A stretch of 64,000 nt of DNA, from assembly GCF_016126015.1 (NCBI RefSeq), contig NZ_JAEFDB010000007.1, forward strand, positions 58,825 to 122,824, written 5' to 3'. The notes below the pieces were generated by a model, which searched no databases, was not told the origin of the DNA, and worked only from the letters and a program-made list of their open reading frames with translations. Every line of letters begins with the position of its first letter. Position 1 is the first letter of the stretch. The position numbers and the translations under genes were made by a program. Shown in pieces: positions 7,747 through 17,385 of the stretch. Source of the DNA: Capnocytophaga periodontitidis. Lineage in GTDB: Bacteria > Bacteroidota > Bacteroidia > Flavobacteriales > Flavobacteriaceae.

Positions 7747-9711
7747 ATGACCTTGAAACACTTTATATATTTCTTCATTGGGGCACTATTTCCTTTACTC
7801 TCTTTTGCTCAAGAAGAGGAGGGAACTCCTAATGGCAAAGAGGGAGGCGTAACCTTCAAATCACTACGCCCTAAAAAAAAGAAAGACAGTATTACTTTCA
7901 CAGCACGCGACTATAAAATCATCACCTATACCCGCGATACTACCTCTATAGACACCTCGCTTACGATGCAGAAGTATTACCTGAACAACGAATGGGGCAA
8001 GGATATGTTTGGCAAGATGCCTTTCTCAAATATGGGGCAGCCTTATAATACTATGGCTTATGATTTCCGCCATCAGGACTATGTACCTTCAATGGGAGCT
8101 GAAGCTAAAAAACAACTCTACCTCACCCCCGAGGAGATTACTTACTACCATTTGCCTACCCCCCTTACCGAGTTCACTTACAAAAGCGGTATGGAGCAAG
8201 GTCAGTTTCTAAACACCCTATTTTCCATAAACTTACAGCCAAATTTCAATTTCTTCATCGCCTACAAAGGTTTGCGTTCGCTCGGTAAATACCAACGTAT
8301 CTTGGTGAGCAATGGCAATTTTAGGGCAGGATTTTCGTACGTATCACCTAACAAAAAATACACTGCTTTTGCGCATTTTGCCTCTCACGATATCACCAGT
8401 CAGGAGAATGGAGGCATTGTAACGCCCGAGCAGTTTGAAGGAGGTGAACAGCAGTTTAAAAATCGAGCAACCATAGATGTGCAATTGCTCTATGCCGAGA
8501 ATTCTCGCGAGAGCAAACGCTATTTTTTGCAACACGACTACGCTTTTTTGCGCAACCGCGATTCGTTAGCTTCATACAAGCAAATACGCTTCCGCCATTT
8601 GTTTAATTACGAAACTGAGTTCTATACTTATGATGAAACTCAAAGTAATAATTATTTTGGTGATGCTTATGTACCTCAAAACCTGCACGATAAAGTACGC
8701 TTGCAACGAATGACCAACCGCGCAGGGGCTGAACTTGAATTGCCGTATTTGGGCAGAACTTTCCTCTTTGGGAATGCTTATTTCTATAACTATTACTTCC
8801 AAAATGCTTACTTCGTATCGGGGGTGTTACAACGCCACCAAATCAAAGATACCGACCTGAGTTTAGGGATACAATGGCACAAAAAAGTAGGAGGTTTTAG
8901 CATAGAAGCTGAAGGAGAACAAACCTTTATAGGCAAAATGACGGGTACTAAACTCAGCGGCAAACTCGCTTATGCTTTCAACGATAAGAACAGTATTACT
9001 GCTGGTGCTGAATTACATTCGGCTATGCCTAATTTCAACTATTTGCTCTACCAAAGCGACTACAAACAGTTTAATTGGGACAATTATTCATCGTTTAAAA
9101 AACAGAATACCCAAACGCTCTATGGCGATTTGAAAACTCAATGGGGAAATGCTTCACTAAGTCTCACCAACCTCAACGACTACACTTATTTTCAAGTAGA
9201 AACTTTAGGACAAGTACGCCCTGAGCAGTACAGTGGTAACATTCAATATTTGCAACTAAAAGTACAAAAAGAGTTCAAATTTGGCAAATGGGGATTGGAT
9301 AATACAATGCTCTACCAACAAGTAGTGCAAGATAACGACATCCTCAATGTACCTACTTTCGTAACCCGCAATAGTTTTTACTTCGCTTCACACTTGTTCA
9401 ACAAGGCAATGTACTTACAAACGGGTATAGGTTTCAATTATTTTACGAAATACTACGCCAATCAGTACAACCCACTATTAGGAGAATTTGCGGTACAAAC
9501 AACCGAAAAAACAGGTAGTTTCCCGATGTTTGATTTCTTCTTCAACGCCAAAGTGCGCACAATGCGTATTTTCTTCTCCTTAGAACAATGGCAGGTGCCC
9601 GTGAGCAATTGGCTAAAAATGGGAAATCCTTACAACTACTATTCAGCTCCACGCCAGCCGTACAGAGATTTTATTATCAGGTTAGGCATCAAGTGGGATA
9701 TCTTCAGTTAA
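7747..9711 (+). CDS. Putative outer-membrane porin (Porin_10 type)
   Basis: A 654-residue secreted protein. A signal peptide is visible at residues 1-21, ending in LLSFAQ. After a charged segment (RPKKKKD) the rest is rich in alternating aromatic and polar residues (NYYFQNAYF, HLFNYETEF), as in long beta-barrels, and it ends in an amphipathic strand, GIKWDIFS. It resembles the large flavobacterial proteins annotated as putative porin. Substrate is unknown. It is 15 bases before the POT transporter gene on the same strand, so the two may form an outer- and inner-membrane uptake pair; that is inference. Confidence 0.75.
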   Translation: MTLKHFIYFFIGALFPLLSFAQEEEGTPNGKEGGVTFKSLRPKKKKDSITFTARDYKIITYTRDTTSIDTSLTMQKYYLNNEWGKDMFGKMPFSNMGQPYNTMAYDFRHQDYVPSMGAEAKKQLYLTPEEITYYHLPTPLTEFTYKSGMEQGQFLNTLFSINLQPNFNFFIAYKGLRSLGKYQRILVSNGNFRAGFSYVSPNKKYTAFAHFASHDITSQENGGIVTPEQFEGGEQQFKNRATIDVQLLYAENSRESKRYFLQHDYAFLRNRDSLASYKQIRFRHLFNYETEFYTYDETQSNNYFGDAYVPQNLHDKVRLQRMTNRAGAELELPYLGRTFLFGNAYFYNYYFQNAYFVSGVLQRHQIKDTDLSLGIQWHKKVGGFSIEAEGEQTFIGKMTGTKLSGKLAYAFNDKNSITAGAELHSAMPNFNYLLYQSDYKQFNWDNYSSFKKQNTQTLYGDLKTQWGNASLSLTNLNDYTYFQVETLGQVRPEQYSGNIQYLQLKVQKEFKFGKWGLDNTMLYQQVVQDNDILNVPTFVTRNSFYFASHLFNKAMYLQTGIGFNYFTKYYANQYNPLLGEFAVQTTEKTGSFPMFDFFFNAKVRTMRIFFSLEQWQVPVSNWLKMGNPYNYYSAPRQPYRDFIIRLGIKWDIFS

Positions 9712-9726
9712 TAGGTAACAAGTTTT

Positions 9727-11775
9727 ATGACAAAAAAGACAATTTTCGACACACAAGTATTAGGACACCCTGCGGGGCTATTCGTGCTCTTCTTTACTGA
9801 AATGTGGGAACGCTTCTCCTTCTACGGGATGCGCGTACTTCTCATCAATTTCCTCACAATGACCCTCATAGGCTACAATCCTGGTTGGGCGTGGAGCACC
9901 GAAAATGCTGGGGCACTCTTCGGTACTTATGTGATGCTCCTCTACCTTACTCCTATCTTAGGCGGTATGATTGCCGATAAAATTACCGGCTACCGCTGGG
10001 CTGTAATCATAGGAGCAGTAATTATCACCTTAGGACACGTATCGATGGCTTTTGAGACTGAATTTTCACTCTACTTAGGTCTCACCCTCTTGATCATCGG
10101 CACAGGTTTTTTCAAACCTAATATGGTATCTTTTGTCTCTCAGATGTACAAAGATCTCCCTGAAAAGAAAGACGCTGCTTATACGATTTTCTATATGGGG
10201 GTAAACTCGGGTGCTTTTTTCGGGATGATGCTCTGTGGCTACTTAGCTGAACGCATTGGCTGGAATTGGGGCTTCGGTTTAGCGGGAGTCTTTATGCTTT
10301 TAGGTACCATACAGTTTTGGTTTGCCAAACCGCTTTTTGGTGATATAGGCAGCAAACCGCAAACTACAACTGATACCCCACAAGAAATAACACACAACGA
10401 GGAAGATAAACGCAACCCATTCACTACCGTTGATAAAATCCTTATAGCCCTCGCCGCAATCATAGGAATTGGCTATGCCCTCAACGACCCTCTTTCCAAA
10501 ATATGGAACATCGACCTCTTTGCGTGGGCTTCAATGCCCGCACTTAAAGGGCAATACGTGATGGTAATTATAGGGGTCATCGCCTTCTTTTACCTGATAG
10601 GCAGTCGTATCGTACGTTACACTCCCATAGTGCGCGACCGTATGCTCACCGTGGTTATCTTTGGTTTCTTTGTAGTCTTCTTCTGGCTCGCTTTCGAGCA
10701 AGGAGCTTCCTCATTAGTAATTTTCGCCCGCGACAATGTAGAGCGTGAATTGCACGGCAATTGGGCAACAATTTACAACATTTTTAATGCACTACTCACC
10801 GTAATTCCGCTATTGCTCATCACCTATGTGCTTTTCCTGCTGATAAAGAAAACGTACAAAAAGATATTCCCCGCCGTAATTGTGCTCTTGGTGTGCTTCA
10901 CTCTCGTGTGGGGTATCGCCGTGTGGATGCTCAACCGCGATTTCAAAACTACAGCTTACAGTGTGGCGTATAAAGCCTACGAACAAGTAGATGCTGATAA
11001 CCACACCACCTATATACCTATTACAGAGGAAAACCGCAACGCCCACCCCGAACTGAAAATCGTTGAGCGCACTACCATTATAGGTGTAACCGATGCTCGT
11101 CTAAACGTAGGGCAAGAAATCAAACTACTCAGCAAGAACAACAAGAATACTTCCTTCGCCTATGCCGATACCGAAAAAGTACAATGGGCTAAACAACGCG
11201 GCACAACTCTCAATACCGATAACGGACTCATCGTCGCTCAAGTAAAAGAAGAACGCGACAACTGGGTAGAGGCTACTACTTCGTGGTTTTCTATACTGAA
11301 CTCCTTTTTTATCATTGCTTTAGCAAGCATATTCTCTCGTTGGTGGGATAGCCGTTTCAACCCTCCTGCAGCCGTAAAATACGGACTCGGATTACTGATG
11401 CTCTCCATTGGGTTCGGCTTGTTAGCTATTGGAGCGTATGGCGTTACCCAAGGGATAAAAGTGAGTATGCTATGGCTCGTATTTGCCTATATGTTCAACA
11501 CAATGGGAGAACTCTGCCTTTCCCCTGTGGGACTTTCGTACGTCTCTAAGCTCGTTCCTGCTCGAATGATTGCCTTTATGTTTGGCGTATGGTACCTCGC
11601 CGTCGCTATTGGCCATAAATTAGCAGCTGTGGTGGGCGGACAAATAGAGAATATCACCAAAGAATATAGCCTCTCTACCTTTTTCTTGATATTCACCATC
11701 GTGCCTGCCGTAGCAGGAGTGCTCATCATCCTCATCAATCCATTTGTGAAAAAACTGATGCACGGAGTGAAATAG
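9727..11775 (+). CDS. Proton-coupled oligopeptide transporter (POT/PTR2 family, MFS)
   Basis: A 682-residue inner-membrane protein. The PTR2 signature FFTEMWERFSFYGMR is at about residues 20-34 and a second family motif, FYMGVNSGAFFG, at about 156-167. It is longer than the usual 480-500 residues because of a soluble insert (about residues 405-520) between the later helices, which Bacteroidota homologues often have. POT proteins import di- and tripeptides with protons, which fits the peptidase encoded downstream at 17378. It is likely in one operon with the preceding porin. Confidence 0.9.
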   Translation: MTKKTIFDTQVLGHPAGLFVLFFTEMWERFSFYGMRVLLINFLTMTLIGYNPGWAWSTENAGALFGTYVMLLYLTPILGGMIADKITGYRWAVIIGAVIITLGHVSMAFETEFSLYLGLTLLIIGTGFFKPNMVSFVSQMYKDLPEKKDAAYTIFYMGVNSGAFFGMMLCGYLAERIGWNWGFGLAGVFMLLGTIQFWFAKPLFGDIGSKPQTTTDTPQEITHNEEDKRNPFTTVDKILIALAAIIGIGYALNDPLSKIWNIDLFAWASMPALKGQYVMVIIGVIAFFYLIGSRIVRYTPIVRDRMLTVVIFGFFVVFFWLAFEQGASSLVIFARDNVERELHGNWATIYNIFNALLTVIPLLLITYVLFLLIKKTYKKIFPAVIVLLVCFTLVWGIAVWMLNRDFKTTAYSVAYKAYEQVDADNHTTYIPITEENRNAHPELKIVERTTIIGVTDARLNVGQEIKLLSKNNKNTSFAYADTEKVQWAKQRGTTLNTDNGLIVAQVKEERDNWVEATTSWFSILNSFFIIALASIFSRWWDSRFNPPAAVKYGLGLLMLSIGFGLLAIGAYGVTQGIKVSMLWLVFAYMFNTMGELCLSPVGLSYVSKLVPARMIAFMFGVWYLAVAIGHKLAAVVGGQIENITKEYSLSTFFLIFTIVPAVAGVLIILINPFVKKLMHGVK

Positions 11776-11883
11776 GAATTAGGCGTCAGGTTTCAATATA
11801 AAATTTACCAAAGTTTTTTATCACATAACATTCTATAAAATAATACTTTACAGAATATAACAAAATAAAACAATATCAAAAAT

Positions 11884-11914
11884 TTGTAGTTTCAAAAAAA
11901 TTATTATACCTTTG
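11884..11914 (+). promoter_or_regulatory. Promoter of the bactofilin gene
   Basis: TTG at 11884-11886, 20 bases, then TACCTTTG at 11907-11914. The ATG follows 27 bases later. Confidence 0.75.
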
Positions 11915-11940
11915 TCTCTGTATTTGTAAAACGAAATACA

Positions 11941-12372
11941 ATGGCTATATTTAACAACAAAGAAAGAGATAATAGAAACATTATGGCAGCAGACAATACA
12001 TTAGGAAGCAGCAACCGCATCGTAGCGGAAACAAAATTCAAAGGAGAAATCCACTCTAAATCCGATTTTAGAATTGATGGAGAAGTAGAAGGTACTTTTG
12101 AAACTTCTGGTAAATTGGTGATAGGCAGAACCGGTGTAATTAAAGGCACTGTGATTTGCGAAAACGCCGATATCGAAGGCAAAGTAACTGGTACCCTAAA
12201 AGTAAGTAGTGTACTCAGCTTAAAATCAACCGCTGTAGTAGAAGGTGAAGTACACGTCGATAAACTTGCTATCGAACCAGGTGCTGTATTCAACGTAACT
12301 TGTACAATGAAAGGGGCTAAATCTTTTGTAAATGACAACAAACCTCAACCCCTTGAAAAAGTCAATAAATAA
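11941..12372 (+). CDS. Bactofilin (polymer-forming cytoskeletal protein)
   Basis: A 143-residue protein with the bactofilin (DUF583) core at about residues 28-125: regularly spaced Gly, Val and Ile turns of a right-handed beta-helix (GEIHSKSDFRIDGEVEG and following). Both ends are short and polar, as in the family. Bactofilins polymerise without nucleotide on the inner membrane face and guide envelope shape. The gene has its own promoter and a strong terminator at 12394-12434. In other Flavobacteriia, as I recall, this gene sits before the ATP synthase operon; no atp gene is present here. Confidence 0.92.
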   Translation: MAIFNNKERDNRNIMAADNTLGSSNRIVAETKFKGEIHSKSDFRIDGEVEGTFETSGKLVIGRTGVIKGTVICENADIEGKVTGTLKVSSVLSLKSTAVVEGEVHVDKLAIEPGAVFNVTCTMKGAKSFVNDNKPQPLEKVNK

Positions 12373-12393
12373 CCAGAGTAACTCCTCACAAGC

Positions 12394-12434
12394 AAAACTA
12401 CAAATGGCTATGCGTATAGCCATTTGTAGTTTTT
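12394..12434 (+). terminator. Strong intrinsic terminator over the start of the next gene
   Basis: A perfect 18-bp stem has arms at 12394-12411 and 12416-12433 with loop GCGT, and the T run continues to 12434. It lies 22 bases after the bactofilin stop. The candidate start codons of the next gene (12404 and 12410) are inside the stem. Confidence 0.85.
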
Positions 12435-12823
12435 GGTATTTGGCAGGTTGGGCAATAGGTACTGGTACTTTGTACAGCTGCTACAACTATAGTATAGAAT
12501 CACAAGGTGTTAGCTTGTTCTATTCATTAGATAAGTTATTGCTTTTTCATTGTGGCATTTCAGTTTTAGTGTTTATCATCATTCTTGCGGTACACCTAAA
12601 ACGCCCCCAATACACTGCCTTTGCCTTTGTAGCGGGATTTGTACTGCGGCTTATAGCTGTGATTCTCTTCTGTTTACCTTTAGAAAAACTCACAAACTCT
12701 CAACCCCTATACGAACTACTTTTTATAGCCTTACCTACTTTCTATTTTATAGCCTTAGAAACAGTTATTGCCATTCGATTGGTGAAATCAGCAAGTCGAC
12801 AAATTGACAAATCAACAAATTAA
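12404..12823 (+). CDS. Four-helix membrane protein, DUF6168-like
   Basis: About 139 residues with four hydrophobic segments (about 7-27, 44-64, 70-92, 102-125) joined by short loops, and a basic C-terminus. The layout recalls the DUF6168 protein that often sits just before atpB in Flavobacteriia; this is a weak, remembered match. The frame is open from ATG 12332 inside bactofilin, but ATG 12404 or 12410 puts the first helix right at the start. Both lie inside the bactofilin terminator stem, so most transcripts from upstream should stop before it. The last residues (DKSTN) come from an 8-base array. It is 2 bases before ruvX. Confidence 0.6.
   Translation: MAMRIAICSFWYLAGWAIGTGTLYSCYNYSIESQGVSLFYSLDKLLLFHCGISVLVFIIILAVHLKRPQYTAFAFVAGFVLRLIAVILFCLPLEKLTNSQPLYELLFIALPTFYFIALETVIAIRLVKSASRQIDKSTN
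12788..12819. repeat. 8-base array at a gene 3' end, 4 units
   Basis: Units TCAGCAAG, TCGACAAA, TTGACAAA, TCAACAAA. They code for the C-terminal residues of the membrane protein; the stop follows at 12821. Confidence 0.75.
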
Positions 12824-12825
12824 TT

Positions 12826-13236
12826 ATGCGCATTTTAGCTATAGACTACGGAACCAAACGCACAGGTATTGCTGTAACCGACCCCCTGCAAATTATCGCT
12901 TCGGGGCTTTGCACAGTAGAAACCCCTACCCTACTCGCTTTCCTAAAACAATACACTGCCGAGGAAGCCGTAGAAGCCTTTGTGATTGGGCAACCTAAAC
13001 GACTCAACAACGAGGATTCCAGCGTAGAAACTCACATTCAGCAGTTTATAACACAATTACAAAAAGAATTCCCTACAATCTCTATACATCGCCAAGACGA
13101 GCGCTTTACCTCTAAACTCGCTTTCCAAACGATGATTGATAGCGGACTAAAAAAAAAACAACGTCAAAATAAGGCGCTCATCGATGAAATAAGTGCTACC
13201 ATTATCTTACAAGAATTTTTATCAGGTAAGAAATAA
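12826..13236 (+). CDS. ruvX: Holliday junction resolvase-like protein RuvX (YqgF family)
   Basis: A 136-residue RNase H-fold protein. It opens with the family motif LAIDYGTKRTGIAV (first catalytic Asp at D6), then IGQPKRLNNEDSS, DERFTSK and an acidic C-terminal helix with KALIDEISATIILQ. YqgF proteins take part in 16S rRNA 5' maturation and have been proposed as Holliday junction resolvases. Length and motifs are normal. It lies 2 bases after the membrane protein gene and 19 bases before the GH97 gene. Confidence 0.93.
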   Translation: MRILAIDYGTKRTGIAVTDPLQIIASGLCTVETPTLLAFLKQYTAEEAVEAFVIGQPKRLNNEDSSVETHIQQFITQLQKEFPTISIHRQDERFTSKLAFQTMIDSGLKKKQRQNKALIDEISATIILQEFLSGKK

Positions 13237-13255
13237 TAACAAAAATATTTAACCA

Positions 13256-15358
13256 ATGAAAAAGTTTATTATCACTATTGTATATATGTTGTGTGTTGCG
13301 CCTCTTCTTTTTGCGCAAACTCTTTCATCTCCTAACGGGAACCTCAAACTCTCATTTCGGCTTACTGAAAAAGGTACGCCTATGTATGCCTTAACTTTCA
13401 AAGGCAAAACAGTCATCAGCGAGAGTGCTCTGGGGTTTGTAATCAACCAAAAGGAGGATTTCAACAGCAATTTTGAAATCACAGATGTTCAATTTGCTGA
13501 AGCTAATAGTGTATGGCAACCCGTATTGGGCGAAAACAAAGAAATACGCGACCATCACAAAGAAATGTTCGTCCGTCTCACTCAAAAAAACAACGGACGA
13601 CAATTGCACTTGCGCTTTCGCTTGTTCAACGACGGTTTAGGTTTCCGTTATGAATTTCCAGTGCAAGCTAACTTTCGTCACTTTAGAATTCAAGAAGAGC
13701 TTACTGCTTTCCAACTTTCGGGTAACCACAAGGCTTTTTGGATTCCCGCTGACTACGACACCAACGAGTTTCCTATTACCACTTCTGCTATTTCGGAAAT
13801 TCCTAAACTTATCGACAAAGTGCGCGAAGAGCCTTTGGCTGCTAAAGCACCTACTCCCAATGTAGCCGTACAAACGCCTTTGATGCTCAAATCAAATGAT
13901 GGATTGTACATCAATCTGCACGAGGCTGCTTTGGTGAATTACCCTGCGATGATGCTCAATGTCAGTGCTGTCGAACATCAGTTATCAGCTCATTTAGTCC
14001 CCGATAAGAATGGGGTAAAAGGCTATATTCAAACGGGTAGCGTAACGCCGTGGCGCACGATAGTAGTAAGCGATGATGCCCGTGATATTTTAGCTTCTAA
14101 CCTTATCCTCAACCTCAACGAACCCTGTAAAATCACCGACACCTCTTGGATTCACCCTACTAAATACATAGGCGTTTGGTGGGAGTATTTCATAGGAGGC
14201 GGCAGTACGTGGGCTTACTCCGATGACCGCGATATTACCATTGGCGTTACCGATTATACAAAACTAAAACCTAACGGACATCACGGTGCTAATACCGAGC
14301 ACGTAAAACAATACATCGATTTTGCCGCTCAACACGGTTTTGATGCCGTTCTTGTGGAAGGTTGGAACGAGGGCTGGGAAGATAATTATGCTTACGACAA
14401 AGAGCGCATCTACAGCTTTACCAAAGCCTACCCCGATTTTGATGTACAAGCACTACACCAATACGCCGCTTCCAAAGGAGTAAAACTAATTATGCACCAC
14501 GAAACTACCTCCTCAGTAGTTGATTACGAACGCCACCTGCACGAGGCTTTCCGCTTTATGAACGACAACGGTTACGACGCCGTGAAAACAGGTTATGTTG
14601 GACCTATCATTCCGCGCAGCGAATACCACGACGGACAATGGATGGTAAACCACTACAACTATGTAGCCGAAACCGCTGCTAAGTACCGCATAATGGTCAA
14701 TTCTCACGAGGCGGTGAGACCTACCGGTATGAGCCGTACTTACCCTAACTGGGTAGCCCAAGAGAGTGCACGCGGTACCGAATTTGAGTCGTTCAACGGC
14801 AATCGCCCCGAACATACTACTATCCTCCCCTTCACCCGCTTAATGGGTGGCGCTATGGACTATACCCCTGGTATTTTTGAAGGCGATTTGAGCCGATATG
14901 GCAACAACAAAGCCAAACGTAGTACTACTCTTGTGAAGCAGTTAGCACTCTACGTAACAATGTACAGTCCGTTGCAAATGGCAGCCGACTTGCCCGAGAA
15001 CTACGAAAAACATCTCGATGCTTTCCAATTTATCAAAGATGTAGTAGCCGACTGGGATAATACTTACATTTTAGAAGCCGAACCCGGCGATTACATCACC
15101 ATTGCCCGTAAAGCCAAAGGTAAAAACGAGTGGTTCGTAGGTGCTATTACCGATGAAAACGCCCGTGAAGCTCTCGTTGATTTCAGTTTTCTACCCAAAG
15201 GAAAAACCTATACCGTTACCCTCTACACCGACGGTAAAAATGCCGATTGGCGTACCAATCCCAATAGTTACTCCATCAAAACAATGAAAGTAACTCAAAA
15301 AACCAAACTCAAACAACGCCTTGCCCCCAGTGGTGGCTTGGCTATAAGTATCAAGTGA
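13256..15358 (+). CDS. Glycoside hydrolase family 97, inverting alpha-glucosidase of SusB type
   Basis: A 700-residue secreted enzyme: signal peptide at 1-20 (ending LLFAQ), N-terminal beta-sandwich, (beta/alpha)8 barrel around residues 290-560, and a C-terminal domain. The glutamates E171, E416, E485, E503 and E509 sit at a constant offset of 23 from E194, E439, E508, E526 and E532 of B. thetaiotaomicron SusB as I recall them (calcium ligands and catalytic residues). This marks the inverting GH97a type, not the retaining alpha-galactosidase type. It should release glucose from the non-reducing end of alpha-glucans in the periplasm. It heads a packed operon with GH65 and oligopeptidase B; no susC/susD pair is nearby. 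Confidence 0.93.
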   Translation: MKKFIITIVYMLCVAPLLFAQTLSSPNGNLKLSFRLTEKGTPMYALTFKGKTVISESALGFVINQKEDFNSNFEITDVQFAEANSVWQPVLGENKEIRDHHKEMFVRLTQKNNGRQLHLRFRLFNDGLGFRYEFPVQANFRHFRIQEELTAFQLSGNHKAFWIPADYDTNEFPITTSAISEIPKLIDKVREEPLAAKAPTPNVAVQTPLMLKSNDGLYINLHEAALVNYPAMMLNVSAVEHQLSAHLVPDKNGVKGYIQTGSVTPWRTIVVSDDARDILASNLILNLNEPCKITDTSWIHPTKYIGVWWEYFIGGGSTWAYSDDRDITIGVTDYTKLKPNGHHGANTEHVKQYIDFAAQHGFDAVLVEGWNEGWEDNYAYDKERIYSFTKAYPDFDVQALHQYAASKGVKLIMHHETTSSVVDYERHLHEAFRFMNDNGYDAVKTGYVGPIIPRSEYHDGQWMVNHYNYVAETAAKYRIMVNSHEAVRPTGMSRTYPNWVAQESARGTEFESFNGNRPEHTTILPFTRLMGGAMDYTPGIFEGDLSRYGNNKAKRSTTLVKQLALYVTMYSPLQMAADLPENYEKHLDAFQFIKDVVADWDNTYILEAEPGDYITIARKAKGKNEWFVGAITDENAREALVDFSFLPKGKTYTVTLYTDGKNADWRTNPNSYSIKTMKVTQKTKLKQRLAPSGGLAISIK

Positions 15359-15360
15359 TT

Positions 15361-17385
15361 ATGAAACAATTCTTTTTCATTATAGGCTTCATTTGCTGTG
15401 CTTCACTGAATGCCCAAGACCCGTGGTTGCTCAAAGCAGAGACCATCAACCCCGCGAACTATTACGGGGTTACAATAGGCAATGGAATGATAGGGATGCG
15501 TTCTTCTGCTGTACCCCTACAAATAGACCAAGTAATCATAGCAGGGTTGTACGATTACGGCAAAAGTAGGGTAGTTTCGGCTATGCCTAATATCAATCCA
15601 TTACAACTGCGAATGGCTATTGATTACGAGGATATCAACACTCATTCTGTTAGTGATTTCACTCAAGAATTAGATATGCGCAATGGGGCGTTCTCAGGTC
15701 ACTTCAATTTTAAAGACAAAGCTAAAGTTACCTACACTTATTATGCCTTGAGGCACTTGCCTCACACCTTGCTGTTAGACATCAGCATTACCCCTTTGCG
15801 CGATATTACACTTCTGGCAGAGAACATTCTAACCACCCCCGATGGCTTCCGCAACCCTCAAAACTACTTCAATGAAATCAATCCGCCTCACGCTCATATC
15901 CCATTGCTCACTACAATAGCTCAAACACCAGCAGAAAATGCCAAAGTAGCAGTGAGTAACGCTTTTCTTTTCGATAAAAAATACGGTAACGCTCCCAAAA
16001 TATTGCACGAAATGAGAGACTACAATAGTCACCTAATGCAATTCACTCATAAACTAAAAGCTGGAGAAACCTATTCTTTCTCACTAATTGGCAACCTAAT
16101 AAGCTCTCAGCACTCTGCCGACCCTTATAATCAAGCCGAAAGACTCTGTACTTATGCTTTCTTGCAGGGACACGAGGCGCTACTTGCAGGACATAACAAA
16201 CAGTGGGCAAAACTCTGGGAAAGCAACATTGAGATTGAGGGAGATGCACAGGCTAATCAGGACATCCACAATATGTTATACCACTTATACGCTTCGGTAA
16301 GTGAACTCCATTCCTTTTCTCTTTCTCCTTATGGGTTAAGCCACACAGGGTATATGGGACACATATTTTGGGATACCGAAATGTGGATGTATCCTCCTTT
16401 GTTATTATTGCACCCCGAAATAGCTAAAAACCTCCTCAACTATCGCTATCAAAGGTTGGAACGCGCCAAACACAATGCTGCTCTACACGGTTATCAAGGA
16501 GCGATGTTTCCTTGGGAAAGTGCCACATCAGGAGAAGAAGACACCCCCGTGTGGGCACTCACAGGTACTTACGAGCACCACATCACTGCCGATGTAGCTA
16601 TAGCTGTATGGAATTACTATTGTGTAACTAAAGATAAAGAGTGGTTGCGCCGCATTGGCTATCCCATTTTAGAAAGTACCGCTACCTTTTGGCAAAGCCG
16701 AGTGAGTGAACAAGCTCCCTATCAAATTAAAAACGTAGTATGTGCCGATGAATGGGCTGAAAATGTAGATAACAACGCCTATACCAATGCAGCTGCTAAA
16801 CTGAATTTGCTCTACGCTACTGCTGCTGCTAAAGTATTAGGGATAAAAGCTAACCCTCAATGGAAAACCATAGCCGAACAGCTCGTTTTCAGCACAATGG
16901 ATAATGGTGTAACCCGTGAACACGATAGCTATACGGGGCAAGCAATCAAGCAAGCCGATGTAAACCTATTAGCTTATCCGTTAAAAGTAATTACTGACAA
17001 AAACCAAATACTCAAAGATTTAGAGTATTACAAAGACAAAGTGCCTTACAACGATACTCCTGCGATGACTCAGGCTATATTCTCTCTCTTATACAGCCGA
17101 TTAGGCGACCGCGAAAAGGCTTATAAGTACTTTACTGAAGCCTATCACCCTAACCTCTTACCTCCTTTTAGAGTAATGGCTGAAACCAAAAATGGTAAGA
17201 CTCCTTATTTCCTCACTGGAGCAGGAGGCGTACTACAAACGGTGATGATGGGCTTTGGAGGCTTAGATATATCCGAAGAAAAAGGCATACAACAACTGAA
17301 AACTGTAATGCCTACACATTGGAAAAAAATCACTTTAAAAGGTATCGGAATTGACAAAAAAACATATATCATATCAAATGAATAA
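15361..17385 (+). CDS. Glycoside hydrolase family 65, secreted, kojibiose-hydrolase-like
   Basis: A 674-residue protein starting at ATG 15361, two bases after the GH97 stop; the longer frame from GTG 15355 is less likely. A signal peptide (1-18, ending SLNAQ) argues against a cytoplasmic phosphorylase, the usual GH65 activity. The general acid is E464 in ADEWAENVDNNAYTN. E608 in RVMAETKNGK sits at the same offset of 8 from E616 as E464 does from E472 of the Flavobacterium johnsoniae kojibiose hydrolase FjGH65A, as I recall it. A periplasmic inverting hydrolase acting on alpha-1,2-linked or related glucosides is therefore likely. It overlaps the next gene by 8 bases. Confidence 0.87.
   Translation: MKQFFFIIGFICCASLNAQDPWLLKAETINPANYYGVTIGNGMIGMRSSAVPLQIDQVIIAGLYDYGKSRVVSAMPNINPLQLRMAIDYEDINTHSVSDFTQELDMRNGAFSGHFNFKDKAKVTYTYYALRHLPHTLLLDISITPLRDITLLAENILTTPDGFRNPQNYFNEINPPHAHIPLLTTIAQTPAENAKVAVSNAFLFDKKYGNAPKILHEMRDYNSHLMQFTHKLKAGETYSFSLIGNLISSQHSADPYNQAERLCTYAFLQGHEALLAGHNKQWAKLWESNIEIEGDAQANQDIHNMLYHLYASVSELHSFSLSPYGLSHTGYMGHIFWDTEMWMYPPLLLLHPEIAKNLLNYRYQRLERAKHNAALHGYQGAMFPWESATSGEEDTPVWALTGTYEHHITADVAIAVWNYYCVTKDKEWLRRIGYPILESTATFWQSRVSEQAPYQIKNVVCADEWAENVDNNAYTNAAAKLNLLYATAAAKVLGIKANPQWKTIAEQLVFSTMDNGVTREHDSYTGQAIKQADVNLLAYPLKVITDKNQILKDLEYYKDKVPYNDTPAMTQAIFSLLYSRLGDREKAYKYFTEAYHPNLLPPFRVMAETKNGKTPYFLTGAGGVLQTVMMGFGGLDISEEKGIQQLKTVMPTHWKKITLKGIGIDKKTYIISNE

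Noticed and set aside
12332..12403. Longer N-terminus for the membrane protein beginning inside bactofilin
   Set aside because: The added residues are hydrophilic and overlap bactofilin in another frame; the first helix starts at 12404-12410. It cannot be fully excluded because the shorter starts lie in a terminator stem.
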